A DNA stretch of 64,000 nucleotides, taken from assembly GCA_001695595.3 (NCBI GenBank), contig MBPM02000017.1:496001-560000 (forward strand). The letters are read 5' to 3'. A model generated the notes under the pieces. The model ran no database searches. It was not told the origin of the DNA and saw only the letters and a program-made list of their open reading frames with translations. Position numbers and translations under genes: made by a program. Positions 47,241-60,339 of this stretch are shown here, in pieces. Numbering within the stretch: the first letter of the stretch is position 1; each line of letters opens with the position of its first letter. This stretch comes from Plasmopara viticola (taxonomy: Eukaryota; Oomycota; Peronosporomycetes; Peronosporales; Peronosporaceae).

Positions 47241-50200
47241 CCTTTACCGCCACACCCAGCGGTACATCTATGTGGAGTGCTAGTACAGCAGATGGGCGCT
47301 AAGAGCCTTATAATGTGGCGCATTTAGCCCGCATCATAAATACGTGAGAGACGCCAAATCTGATTATTTATCGGCTGTGTAATCTGATATTTTAAGTCAG
47401 CAAGCACTTATCAAGTTACTGGATTGTTTCGGTCGCACACTAAAGTATAGTAAAAGTGATGCCATGCCCACGCTTGACCCTTATATTTTAATAGACTAGC
47501 ATAGCATGTTTTTGAAGCCGATACACCTTGAACGGGAGTTGCCTCCGAGCCACCAACTTACCAAATTGGACTTCAAGCTTACGAACCTAAAGTGTTTCCT
47601 TTGATAAAATTGGAAGCTCATGTAATCCCAAGGAAGACACTTCAATATTTGCGTGGTGTTAACAGTGCTGATGAGTATTCAGTGGTACTTCTAGACCGGG
47701 TGTACGGCACTGTTGTCGATTACAAAGCCGTGTAAAATCTAAAAGTGGGTTTGGTTACGGTGCTTGCGTTCTGCAACCCCTTTGCGCTTAAAAGACAGTT
47801 CTTTTGGAAGCAAGTTTTCTCGAACACGCAACGAGAAAAGCTGCCTGTGCACTGCCCTCACGCCAAAGCAGATGAGCGTATTGCTCGACGCATAAGAAAA
47901 AGCATATCTTTAGACCGCAAGTACAACTTAGAAGTAGTGGATTTCGATTAGAACTTTTGCTTTATTGCAGCCGATGCGCGATACCGCAATCACAGCGCGT
48001 ATCACTTCTTTTTGTAACAGCCTCATATAACGTAATGCAACAAGCTGATTAGCTATTTCTGGCTTGTGGCCTATTACAATAGCTGCTCTCCTCGACTAAT
48101 TTTGAGCCTTAGCGTTCCTCACCTTTAAGCAATTTCCACTAGAGGGCCCTTTGACATTATAGTACATACAACATGCTCACTTGAGCACGGCGCTCGTAAG
48201 CGGTTAAGTGGCACATCTAGTGCTCGTGGAAGACGGGCACACGCCTGATGACTATGTGCTCAAAGCACGACAAAGCTCAGCTCGTTACGGATTGCTTGAA
48301 AAGGCGCAGGAACAGAAGTTGTTATATAGAAAGTAAAGCTTCATCTCGTCCTCACTTATATGTGAAAAGTTGCCGAACCGTCTGTGGCAGCCCAAGAGAT
48401 TACGGTTGAGACAATGAGTGTCTATGACATCAAGCCTTTGTCCTCCACGTAAACTCAGCAAAAGAAATTTGGTCCAAAGAACCAGATTGTTGTTCCCACA
48501 CAAGGCATCTTGTGAAGGTCATAGAGCATGATTGAAAGCTAAAAGGGCGGGGCTTCCGCATCGACAGAAAGGCAAATTGTAGGTGTAATATCTGAGCTTG
48601 CGAGGGGCAAAACGTTTCCAGGTTTTCGGGTACAAAAGTACAAGAAGTAACACTATTTGATCTACTTCACGAAAGCTTTAGCAAAGTCGATGTGCACGTA
48701 GAGCGGTATATTTGCTGCAAATTTGCCTGGCTGGAGTTTGACGCTGGTGCCAAAACATGTCACTTTTCAATTTATGGCGTGCAGAAATACGTTTCTGTGG
48801 CGCTGTTCTAGCACCTATCATCAGGTTCCCCGTGATGAACTACTGATGTGACCCCACTCGTGCAGCGGAATGCTAGTCTGGACAAAGATTTGAGCATTAT
48901 GTACAAAATCATTTTAAACGTCAGGGTAGTCTTGCTGTAGTTAGCCTTCTACTCCCATAGTTTTCTTTAAGTTAGAACACTCTTTCGAATTTGTATTCTA
49001 ACTTAAAGAAAACTTTGGGAGTAGAAGGCTTGAGCAAACTCTGATGGTGACATGGCGCTTAATAAATAATATTGTAGTGTTGACGAGTGCCTTTTTATCG
49101 AAATGGACAAAATGTAGCTCCATGCGGCGTGCTGAGTGCTTTTTTCGCACCAACCTTCTCCTTTATGCGAAGACATGCACTGTATGCACCTTCACGACCT
49201 TTACTCCCCCTCTTCCAGATGAAAGTATTAACATTCCGTGGCCAGAATTTGACTCTCCCCATCTCTTACGCTTACCTTCCGTAATCTTGCCTACTTAAGC
49301 TGAGGCACCAACGACTCCACGTAGATTCGAACTTGGTCATAACACGGCTTGAGCAAGCTCGCGTAAGATGGGGTATGCTCACATTTTTTTAAGGTTAGGC
49401 GTGTACGCTATGCTCTTAGCAACCAATACAACTGATTGGGTACGACGCAAGCGTAGGTCAGTCTTTAAGACGTATTTTTTGGCAATTTTTTAGCATTTCG
49501 ATACCTTGATTCATCATTCCTTCCAAATCAGTCGGAATAGTACTGCTTGCATATTGTACAGTTCAGCACGCTAAACAGCTATATTTCTACTATTAAGTTA
49601 AGCTCAGTGAAGTCATCAATGAAATAGGAAAATTGCCTAAGTTTAGTGTATAGCCCGTTGGAGTATAAACAACATTGTTTGATGCAGTCTGTACGAGTGG
49701 AAGCATACTGATCTAGCGACTCGGTGTATATGCACACATGCTGCTCAATTTGTTTTAGCGACACGATGTATCTATTCCGTTCGACCGACTTCCCCACTGT
49801 AAGCAAGCTCAAACTAAAAATAGGCAGCTTAAAGACATTCTTTGAAATGGACCCAATCAATCTAGGAGTATCGACATTGGGGACTTTTTAGAGGTCAGCG
49901 CTGCTGTATCCAGCGCTTATGTGACCTATTTTTCCCGGCCGGTCGTGAGACCCCTTCTGTCTGTCAAGCTCTTTGGCACGCCAAATTTATCGCGTTTACA
50001 CGTTGCATGCATGCACATAACTTAAAACACTCAACCATGATGACCAAGTCATACGTCTTTTTATCATTTATGTAATGACCGCTTATCAATGCATCATTAT
50101 CTTCACGAAAAATAGTCCTCATAATGAGAAGCTGTTACACACTACTTATTACCTTGATCAATACTGTAATACAACAGTCCGGTTTCCATTGAGAGATAGT

Positions 50201-53200
50201 AAAGCTTCGCGCTTATTTGCAGCCACAAGTCCCCGTCTGGGTCTTTAAAGATATCGTAATTCAGCCTTTCTTGGATACAAATAGCTTATCACACGTATAT
50301 GCGGTAGGAATGAAGTTTATAACAAACGATGTCCCCGCAGTGGCATGTTGCCTTTTTGGCTAATACCAAGCAATGAAGTAACAACATGTTATTATTCCCT
50401 GCAAGAGGCTAAGCAACTGAGCTGCAGTGCGGAACGACGCATGACCAAAATAGAGCATAAATAAATCAAGGCTGGGGTATATTGAGTACTACTTGAAAGC
50501 ACTCGGTGCCTCTCAGCATCTGCTTAAAGCCAGCGGTGCGGTGCCAGTGCCAGAATTCGATACGTCAAAAATGACGTAAAGTTCCACATATAGTGTCTGC
50601 AACTCTGTTGACTTTCTGTTTTGTACTGCGCGTCCCAAATTTAATCTGTATCGGTCCCAAGAAGATTTGTGAGAGACCGGACCAGCCATTCTTTAGTGGC
50701 TTTGCCGGTGCAGAGTGCAATCGACACGTCGAAGGCGAATATTTCTTAAGCATCAAGTTGGTTGATCTACAATTTCTCTAGATTTCAGTATACACTCCAG
50801 AATACGCTTTAGGTCTGGCATTGTCTCGAGGCTTATAAATAGGTTGCTTGCTCGCGTGCTCTAGAGTGGTTCACACAGCTTTCAAAGTTGATCGAGCACT
50901 GACTTTAGGTGCACATTGACTCGGTATATTATGTTTGCCATGCGCCGGTTAGTTAAGAGCGCTATCAACGACATAGAGACAATGTTATAAACATCTTTCA
51001 GGCCAATCATGGGCTATTGGACCGAAGTGTCTGAAAGCGCCTAGATTTTAAGTAAGTGTAGCTTTATTTTTCTAGCCCTTTTTGAAAGTAACAGCCACTG
51101 GATGGGCTTCTGAATCTCAAGCTGGCACCACAATTTTTCATTTCATAAAATTGAGCTAGCTATAGACTCAGACTTGCAAGTTGTACACTTGCACATTGAC
51201 TCGACAGACAGTAGTAAATTATGTAGCTTTGATAATTACTTTCAACGATCGACTGATTATTTCTTTGTGGACAGCACCCCATATAAACTGAGCTGTTGGG
51301 GTCTAAATTGTGGCCCTCATCAGCTTCTTACTTAGTTTAACGCTTGTAGAAGTGTAGAAACATAGAATTTGTCATTGGCAAGCGCAAAATTGAATCGAAT
51401 TCATCAATTACAAAGACTCGTGGAGCAATAGATGTGTCCCAGAAAGCAATTACTGTGTTTAGCAAAAAATAGTTAGATTGGGATTTTGGTCAGCACAACT
51501 GGCAAGAACAACAAGCACAACTTTGCTGTTTTTGCAAAAAATGGTAGAGAAAGCCGTCTACAATGTGCGTGACCGCCGGAGAGTCTTGCTCATATAACAA
51601 ACCAAGAAGGTTTTGCTTACTTAAACAACTTTTGCGGAGAAGCCTACAGAGTCAAAAGTCTAGCCTGTTTCATTGCTTTGTCAAACGAACTCACAGTTTG
51701 ACATTTAACTTAGAAATAAGAAGTTAGAGAGACCGAGACCAAAGCGAGATTTATAGCTTCATAGAGGATGACAGAAGCTGTAATCACAGCAGCTCGATAT
51801 TTATAAGTGTCAGACCTCTAAAGGTGTCTAAAATGAACGAATCCAAAGAACACTTCAAGTTGACAGTGGCATGTAATGTGCTTCTTGGCAAAGAAGTATA
51901 TCAGCATTGAAAAAGCGGTCGTTCTTGATAAAGCTGTCGCCACGAATCCCCTTAAATCTTGTATATACACTGAATGGGCAGTCTCGCGCTTTTGCTGTAG
52001 CAACGAAGAAGAAGACAGATTGATGAATTTGGGTGCTATTTAAAGACCAGGTCAAATTGATGATACGGGACGCTACTTTCACGAATAGGTCAAATGTTAC
52101 TTTATAAGCAATGTACTGGTATAACTACCTCTACCGCTTTGTAAAGTATAATTTACACATGACGAATATCGCTAAAATGTAATTTTTATTATTTTCTCCG
52201 TGTTCAAATATCACTTGATAGCTTAATTTGGCTTTGTAACTTAAAAGCGATGTTTTAGCGAATAAGACAGCGTAATGCGCAATACTATGTTCTATATTAA
52301 CCGTAGAATACTTACTCGCATAGGGGTTTACCGATATCAAGACTTACGTGTTAGCTCATATCAATAATTCAGGCGTTACACTACCTTCTGAGTCGAATGA
52401 GAGCTCTTGAAATCCAACGGATAGCAATCTGCAGCTTGTATAGGCCTTAAATTATGGGCAAAGTTCAGAGTCCAGGACTCACGCATCCTTAAAGCAAATT
52501 GCCATATTAGCCCCGCTGTACATGGTAGCAATCTACATCAGAGTCTAAAAAAAATAATTTTGCAAGAGGATGGATCGGTAAGCTCACTATTATCTAAGCC
52601 TACAACCGGGCTATTTTAGATGACGTTGTTACCATGCCATGAAAGAACTATATCTTTTGGCCGCTTGAAAAATCATCGCGCATCTGGACGCTAACTCTAG
52701 CCAGAGAATGCTCGGGTGGAGCAAGATGATAAAAACCTCACCGCCAATGGCACCACCGTCTAAGGTGGCTGTGTCGACCGATCTAAGCTATCCAACTACC
52801 AAAATTCTAAACGGATGGTGAGTTTGGAGTCGAGAAATTATGTGCCCAGCAATGGCCACTAACATGAGAATTTTCTTGGCTTATCAATGCCTTCCTTGTC
52901 AAAAAGGCATAAAATGTCATGGCGCGGCTTTTGGTAATTGTAAGCAAAACGCAAAGTGGCAACTAACTCCTGCATATAGTAAGCTGAATAGTGCATCGAT
53001 TCCTGCACAACTGCCTACTTTAAAGTAGAGAAATCTCTAAGCAGGTCCAGACCTACGGAAATCAACCGCAATGATCTAAATCGTGATGGAAACTGCTCGA
53101 AAGTCATGTTTTTCGACACTATTCCTTCAAGGGAGTTTCTTCCGCGCCAAAAATGCTACTAGCTAACCGAAAATCCGTTAGCATTAAGCTGTCTTGTGCT

Positions 53201-54999
53201 TATGCACTCGAAAAATGCTCCCAATAGGAAATTGTCTTTGTTTGCTCGCGGTCGTGATAACTACGAATAGAAATGGCTTCAAAGAACGTCTGTGCATACG
53301 CCAAGTAGAACCTGAATAATTGCGTCACCAAACGATAAAATGTCACAGGCAACTTTGACCATCACCATCTCCGCTCAAAGTATACCGATCTAAGTGCTGC
53401 GCTCAATACTTTGAACTCTCCCGCATGGGAATTGATTGTATTCGTCGACGAAGACAAATACGCTAAACTTCGTATGCGGTTTTGACGAACATCCATTCTA
53501 TCGATCCCTGCGCCGAGATGGTTGGCTTTCTCGCGCAAATTTTAGCGTGAACCGGCGAGACTTACTTCTCCTAGCCATTCGCATCTTGTGCCTTGCTCAA
53601 AACATGCGACAATGAGGTAACACTTTCATTTTGTGTCGTGTCACTCACTAGTTGGTTCCTGGAACCAAAACATTTTCATGACGATCACATTTATCATGTG
53701 GTGACGCCGAAGGCGGCTTTCGTGTGATACATTGTAGTACTTATTTTTTGAGGGCGATATAAATTTGACTTTTCTAAGTATCTACGATCCAATCCGTGCC
53801 TTAAGTAAATTTTTATTGTCCTGAAGACCGCTTCATTCGATAGAGATGATAGTACATATCGTTTTGAGGTCGAATAAAAAATATGCTGTCGGCTTAACAC
53901 GTGTCTTTAAGATCTGCCATGTGCATATTGTCTACCTGAAGCATGATAAGAAGGGTATCGACTGGTATTGCTTCTGACTGTATCCTTGTATGATGCGCTA
54001 TCGCCATTTCGGGCATGGTTTCCCCTAATCCAGGCGAGACGCCTTGCACTGTTATATAAGCTTCGCGCGTCGCGCATTTTTCTCGACAAGATCGACGGTC
54101 TTGACACACTAACGTCTGAGTTAAAATCAAGTAAAGAGCTCTACGCCGCTGAGCGAAATGTGTGCCGATCCACGAGTGATGGAACGACAGTGCTCGAGGT
54201 GCCTCGACGTCTGATCGACTACGTTAGCGGACGCTCTCCATAACAAGCGTTACTTTGTTGGATACGTGCCACTCCACGTGCATCGTCAAAAGCACACCCT
54301 TGATGTCTTGGCCTTCAGCCACCTATACCTTGCATGGTATGCAGCAAGCACTGTTCCAACTCGTGCTGTCTTGGCTTGAAGCCACACAATTGATATGTCC
54401 TTCAGCCCCTTCGCAAAATATAGTCTGACCCAAATTTTTTGTCAATCAAGGATTTTGTGTGAGCCACATGAATCGTGAGTCTCCATTATTAGCGGCCGGA
54501 CTATCGATCTTTGCCCGCAAACATCAAGACGTCGCCTCTACTAATGGCGTCGTTCAAAGAGATTAATAATACTACGGGCCCGTTTCATTGTGCGCATAAT
54601 CCGCCATGCGAAGGACAACCTTTGGATGCACAAGGACGGCGCCACAATACCAAACTGCTCGTGTTTTGTTCATCATCATAATACTGGTCTAAGAAGCATT
54701 TTTGGCCGTGATTTTTGCAAAAAGACTGATTCTCGCAAAAAAGAGCCTTCCCAACCCTAACGGCATTAAATGAAAAGCTTTTGCTCTATATACCGCAAAA
54801 CTGATGCCACATTGGCCGCTGGGAAAGTTCATCGCCTTGATTTTCCATCCCCTTCAAACTTTTGCATCGATTTGCTTGTCAAGGTCGTCTCCCGAGTGTC
54901 CATGAAGAGACAAAAGGACTCGGCTTCTCTTCAGCCATGCCTTGCAATGACAGTCACTCCGCGACCGTGGAAATGATCGGGCCAACGTTTCAGACTCTC
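47241..54999. other. Gene desert
   Basis: About 7.8 kb without a supported gene. It includes an exceptional hairpin at 48943-49030 and many short broken frames. Some may continue the Gypsy relic on its left edge, but I could not align them to integrase motifs. Confidence 0.4.
48943..49030. repeat. Long near-perfect hairpin (35-base arms, 18-base loop)
   Basis: Arms 48943-48977 and 48996-49030 are reverse complements with a single mismatch (34 of 35). The left arm begins AGCCTTCTACTCCCA and the right arm ends TGGGAGTAGAAGGCT; the loop is 48978-48995. If transcribed on either strand it would fold into a small-RNA-precursor-like stem. It could alternatively be a collapsed miniature inverted-repeat transposon. 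No open frame crosses it. Confidence 0.9.
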
Positions 55000-55222
55000 C
55001 GTGACGTAATGGATGGATAGTGCAGTGTCTACTTCAAAAGGCAAGAGTCCATCCTGGCTTTGCGCAGTGCAGTGGTTCCACGATGGGTGGAAAAATCACA
55101 TCGTTGTGTCCATTTTTCAGCCACTTAGAATCGCGGCTACTTGAGAATATCCGTCGAAAAAGGAGTCAGTGCGTAAGGGGTGCCCGGGGGCCCACATTCG
55201 GTCATTCGGTCTTCGCGTGGAC

Positions 55223-56647
55223 ATGGGGCTCGTCGCCTTCCTCACGTGCGGCGTGTGTGCCAGTCGTCGCAACCACAGTACCGAGAACTTTCCAGAGACC
55301 ATGACGATCCCGACGCCGTCCGCGCAGCCGCACAACGCGGCGCTGGCCCACCACCATGCGTACGACATGGATGGCCCGCGCGTGCCGTTGAGTAGCGATC
55401 CCTCGTATCACCACGAGGGCCCGCAGAGTCACAAAAGCGAGGTACGACGTGACCGACGGCCATCCACCACGCCGCAAGCTCGCGTCTCGAGTGGTCCCAC
55501 TCGCGTCTCAAACGGCCCAAATCGCGTCTCGAGTGGCCCGAATCGCGTGTCGAATGGCCACCACCGACCGCGTAGCAACTCGCGCTCGCACCCACCCCAT
55601 CATGGGGACCAGAGGCCCCGCCCGCACGATCGAAACGGGCGACCGGACCGGCCCGTTCCACGTAGCAATGATTCCGTGGCGCCCGAGAAACCGCGATCGG
55701 GCACGGGGCCCGCGAGCTCGGGCAATAATCGCGACCAGGAGATCACGGAACGGTCCAAGGAAGTGGCGAGTAAAGTGCTCGAGCAATTCCAAGCCGACGC
55801 TACGCTCAACAGTATGCGCATTCCGTACTCTTCGTTGTACTTTACGCGCGTCTTGAGCAAAGGAGCGTTTGGGGAAGTGTGGCTGGCCCAATTAGAGAAC
55901 CGACAGGTGGCCGTCAAGCGGATTTTGAGCGAAAAGAAGAATGACGAGAAGGAAATTGAGTGTTTTGGCGCCGAGATCAAATTGATGGCGTCGTTCTCGC
56001 ATCCAAAGATTGTCGAGTTCTTGGGCGTGTCGTGGAGTTCCATGCAAGACGTGTGTGCCGTGACGGAATACATGGGCAAAGGCGATTTGTACGGGTTTCT
56101 TAAGCGCCGGCAAGGACAGCTCAATTGGCGGGACCACAAGATCTTTCTGGCCGAAGACGTGGCGGATGCGCTCGGGTATCTCCACGGTTTGTCGCCCAAG
56201 GTCATTCATCGGGACTTGAAGTCCAAGAACATTTTATTGGACGATTCCTTTCGTGCGAAACTCAGCGATTTTGGCATTAGTCGCGAACGATCGGTCGAAG
56301 ACACCATGACGGCTGGCGTGGGCACAATCTATTGGACGGCCCCGGAAGTGTTGATGGGCAAAAAGTATACGGAAAAGGCCGATATTTACTCGTTTGGCAT
56401 TGTCATGTCGGAGCTCGAAACGCACGCGGTGCCGTACTCGGACAAGCGAGATAGCGCTGGCAAAAAGTTGCAAGGGATGAAGATTGTGCAAATGGTGATT
56501 CGACGAAATTTGCGCCCGACGTTTTCGTTGGACTGCCCTGCGCTGGTCAAGGAGCTGGCCGACCGGTGTTTAGACGCGGATCCGGACACTCGACCCAGTG
56601 CCATTGAGCTGCTGCGGATTATTCAAAACATGCAGAACCTTTTGTAA
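55223..56647 (+). CDS. Soluble TKL-family Ser/Thr kinase, paralogue of the gene at 42762
   Basis: A single exon of 474 residues from the ATG at 55223 (MGLVAFLTCGVCASRR). The Cys-containing start could be lipidated but lacks Ser/Thr at position 6. There is no membrane helix. Residues 20-185 are a low-complexity Pro/Ser/His/Arg region, including four 7-residue units of RVS(S/N)G(P/H) type. The kinase begins near residue 205 with SKGAFGEVWLAQLEN, lysine in VAVKRI, HRDLKSKNILL, DFGISR and WTAPEVL. Most kinase-domain residues are identical to the transmembrane paralogue, including IPYxSLYFTR just before the loop and MGKKYTEKADIYSFGIVMSE after it. GC content is visibly higher than the neighbours. 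Substrates are unknown. Confidence 0.88.
   Translation: MGLVAFLTCGVCASRRNHSTENFPETMTIPTPSAQPHNAALAHHHAYDMDGPRVPLSSDPSYHHEGPQSHKSEVRRDRRPSTTPQARVSSGPTRVSNGPNRVSSGPNRVSNGHHRPRSNSRSHPPHHGDQRPRPHDRNGRPDRPVPRSNDSVAPEKPRSGTGPASSGNNRDQEITERSKEVASKVLEQFQADATLNSMRIPYSSLYFTRVLSKGAFGEVWLAQLENRQVAVKRILSEKKNDEKEIECFGAEIKLMASFSHPKIVEFLGVSWSSMQDVCAVTEYMGKGDLYGFLKRRQGQLNWRDHKIFLAEDVADALGYLHGLSPKVIHRDLKSKNILLDDSFRAKLSDFGISRERSVEDTMTAGVGTIYWTAPEVLMGKKYTEKADIYSFGIVMSELETHAVPYSDKRDSAGKKLQGMKIVQMVIRRNLRPTFSLDCPALVKELADRCLDADPDTRPSAIELLRIIQNMQNLL
55481..55564 (+). repeat. Four tandem 21-base coding repeats
   Basis: Four units starting CGCGTCTCG or CGCGTCTCA or CGCGTGTCG encode RVSSGPT, RVSNGPN, RVSSGPN and RVSNGHH in the N-terminal region of the second TKL kinase. 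Such repeats expand and contract by slippage. The R-x-x-S pattern could offer phosphorylation sites. Confidence 0.85.
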
Positions 56648-56876
56648 GATGGATGGTGTGCACCAGGCTAAGAAGGAGTATAGGGCAGTGCACGAGCGAC
56701 AAGCAGGGACTGCACTGTTGCAGTCAAAACGATCATGCCGTGACATCTCGAGCGGATATGACGGCTAGTAAGACCACTGCAGATTAATACTACCAGGATG
56801 TTCTATTAGTAGTATACTACTTTTGAATCTGTATACTCTAAAGCCGTTTTGCTTTAGTATCCGTGTGGTTACCAGC

Positions 56877-58561
56877 ATGGTGAACCAAGAGGAGACGCTG
56901 CTGTCCTTTGGGTCTCCACGACGAGAATTCGCGACATTTGTGCAAAGCTGTGTCGATGACAGTATGTTGGTGAAGGAGGCAGGGAGAAATGCAATGGACT
57001 TGCTTGCATTCTACCGCCAACGCTGCGAGGAGTTTCACGCCGAACGCGAGCAAATGTTGGCGCATTTGGCACAAATTGAGGTGAGTATTCAAATTTGATA
57101 CATTTTGTGACACTAGTACATTAATTGACTCAATCGATTGCAGGTGTCTAAAGAAGAAATGCATCGACTTAAATGGGAACTAAAAACCAAAAATGAGGAA
57201 GTACGACAACTTTTGTGCCCAAAATTTGAACCTTTTTACCACCTACTAAATCTACCATAGGTTGCAGAATTGGAGCTAGCTTTGAAAAGAGCAAATACTG
57301 ACCTTTTTGAATTGAAAGCAAAGGTGATTGATCTCCAGGCGGAAAATGAGTCACAAAAGCTCCAAGAGCAAGACGATCGACGCAAAATTCAACATTTGCT
57401 AGCACTCACGCAACCGATTATGGAGCAAGTGACGTTTGTGCGCGACTGCCGACCAGGCACACGAACGACGTATCCATCAAGTCGATCGCCGACTCCAATG
57501 ACGTACCCGTATCCGTCAACAATGCACATTGGATCCGAGGAAATGGAGCAAAAAGTCAAGGAGAACCAGTTTGGCTTTGCTGTGCGAGGCAACGCTCCGA
57601 GTTTGAACACCCTGATTAAATCAGTACCCCCAAACAAGGTGCTTCGGACTATTTACATGCCAAATGAGCAGACCGCAGCATTGACAGCGGCCATTGAAAC
57701 CCTGCAAAAGCAGCTTGAGTCACACCAACAACTTGCTGAGTCGCGTATCCAGGTAGATTGAAGATCTTCTAGTGTTTTATCGAGGTTTTTGACATGGGTT
57801 GTGATGAATTTAGGCCCTTTTAGATGGATTTGCTGAAGAGAAAGCAAAGATGCTATTGCATCAGCAACATGTAGAGGAGAAGAGCATTCAACTCGAAAAG
57901 CAAGTTGAAAAGACGACCCGAATTCTGACGCAAACTACGAAAGACTATTTGGTCTTACGCCACAAGGCACAAGAAGCAGAACGCCTTGCGCACGAAGAGA
58001 TTTTTCAAATAAAACAAACGTGCGAAGAGCTGGCCACAGAGAAAACGAAATTGGCGGAAAAAGTGCAGGAGGAAGCGCACGAAGTGCGAGCAGCAGCTCG
58101 TGCGGAGGGTAATCAGAGCGTCCAAGAGTTTCGAAATCAAGCGTTTTTGCGGGAACGAGACTTACACATCTTAAAAGAACAGTACGCAGCCATGCAAGAA
58201 GCATGCAGCAAACGAATACAGGATTTGCAAGTGCGCTTGACAAATTTGAGGAATCGATACCGGAGTTTGGACAAGCGCCGCGCGATGGAGATGGAGGGCT
58301 TTACTCGGGACTTGGCGGGACTGAAGCGGCATTTACAAAAATTAGAGGTTATTCTGTACGGAAAAGGCCTGACAGCTCAAGAGCGACAAGTTCTGCGATA
58401 CGGTGAGTTTAATTGAGTGCGTGCTAGTCGTGTGCTAAGATTTTGACCTCGATGTTGTTGCAGATGAAAATTACGCATTAACATCAAATGAGCTCAATGA
58501 AGAGATTGCAGCTTTGCAACGACGCTTGATGGATCTATCGGCTGATCTTGCAGAGGCATGA
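56877..58561 (+). CDS. CCDC77: CCDC77-like coiled-coil protein
   Basis: Five exons (56877-57080, 57144-57200, 57261-57752, 57814-58402, 58464-58561) give 479 residues, close to the human CCDC77 length of about 488, with all introns GT-AG and in frame. The sequence is almost wholly heptad-like coiled coil. Landmarks match CCDC77 in order: DDRRKIQHLLALTQ near residue 125, TTKDYLVLRHKAQE near 300, and RYRSLDKRRAMEMEGFTRDL followed by LEVILYG near 410-435. CCDC77 is a centrosome-associated protein in animals; its exact role is poorly known. In an oomycete it would be expected at basal bodies or spindle poles. The homology is from memory of these motifs. Confidence 0.78.
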
Positions 58562-60339
58562 CAACTCCATTGATTTGGATTGGAAGCAGTGCTTTACTTT
58601 TCGACTCAGCCGTTGATTTGCTGTTCGGGTAAGGTGGAGCAAACATAGAGGGACAATATATGGCGATTTACTATGCTAGAATTAAATTACAGCGTGACGA
58701 ATTTTATTATGCTGTAAGATTTCAATCATTACTGGAAAGGCAGAAGTAACAAATTCCAGAGCAAATTGGTCGTTTCAGTGCAAATTTATGCTGGCAGGAG
58801 CTCTATATGAAGTTCTTATGAAGTTTTTGTCATGGAAAAGGTAGCTCTTCTCAGTGGACTTGAGCTACCCATGTCCATGCGATTTCTCCCCTTGGAATCT
58901 GGTAGGTTTATTGGTACCATCCGACGCGTCACAGTCACCACTAAGCATTGGTTTCGAATCCGGCCAGGCCAAAATTGGCACCATTACGCGATTGATTCGA
59001 CGCTCTTGAATTTACTCGAATTTATTTTCGATAAAAGGGTTAATGACTCCTCTTAAGGCTTTACAAATGCGCCTAGTATTTGGTATGCTTGGTACACCAA
59101 CTCATTCGGTCAAGAATAACGGTATCATCACAGATGCGGCAAGCATAAGAAGATCGACCTTTTCATCATCACCTTATCTGAGGTTCACGGAAGCTATATC
59201 TTCGAACGGACCCTGACTCTGCGATCCTTTCCTTCTCCGTGCAACTATGTTGCTAAGGTCGGTACCTAACGCCTTGTTTACAAACTCCCCAAAGCTCCGC
59301 CTTAGGGCGTTGCTTCATTTACACTAAAGCGATCATTTATGGCCGTTTGGACCTCGTCAGAAGTCATGTTCTTCATTCCCTGAAAGTCTTCATCCTCATA
59401 GTGAGTGGCTTTGACTAAGACCAGCCATCTTCCCTAGAAGCTGGCGCCACCACTGGTGACGAATTCGACTTTTTATATGTAAAATGTGTCCTAGCAGAGC
59501 GCTTTTTATAGTTATTGAGCGCCTTGAGACGCGCGTTGTCCTCGCAGGTGCTTTTGTGCTACCAAATGGGACGTCTTTCGGAGTAATCAAGAACATTACT
59601 TCTCTACCATGCTTTCAAGCAAATGTGCGGGCTTTTTCAGCCTTAAGATTAAAGTTTACGTGGCTACTGGAGCGAGTGCATGCGGTCAATGCTCAGCAAG
59701 GGCCCCCTCTTTAGTAGCAATTCCATGAGGCATGACGCCGATGAAACTTATTCGCCAGCTCCGACTAACACGTCTACAGCGTCGTAAAGCCGTTTCTGAA
59801 ACGAATGACTGTAGGTTTCTTTGTATTGATTTCCGACTTTTGTGGTGCTATCCGACTCTGGGTGCGGGTTCCTTACTTTATGGGCCTTTTCTTATGTGAA
59901 GCTTTTAGCCCACGTAACGATCACAATTTTTAATTGGGTTCATATTGGCCAGGCAGTCACACGTCGGGTGTGCTTGCTCGTCCACTTCGGCCTTAGTTCA
60001 AATCATATATGTACTGAATGAGGGTACCTCACCACTCGAGCCACAGGACCGGGTTTTAATTTTAACGTTCATGACGTCGGTGACGATGATACGCCCGATA
60101 TATTCAGTTCAAAGACCTTTCTGGTCCGCAGGTGATTGTATCAGCTTCCATTTAAAGACATGCTTGCAAATAACAGTGCATTGCCCAAAGTCCTGCGTAC
60201 CGATACCTTTAATTACATACGAACCCACGGGTTCTAAGTGTGTGGTTAGGCACGTAAACGGCGGATGCAAAAGAATCTCAACCCGTGCTGTATCTCACGC
60301 CTGGTATCAGCATTTGTCAATTTCCGCTCGACATTTGTG
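58562..60339. other. Gene-poor stretch upstream of the effector gene
   Basis: No gene supported. Frames at 58832-59056 and 59484-59714 have no recognisable domain. The sequence is not strongly repetitive and may include decayed coding material. Confidence 0.4.

Noticed and set aside
55242..55661. 139-codon minus-strand frame
   Set aside because: Antisense shadow of the GC-rich N-terminal region of the second TKL kinase.
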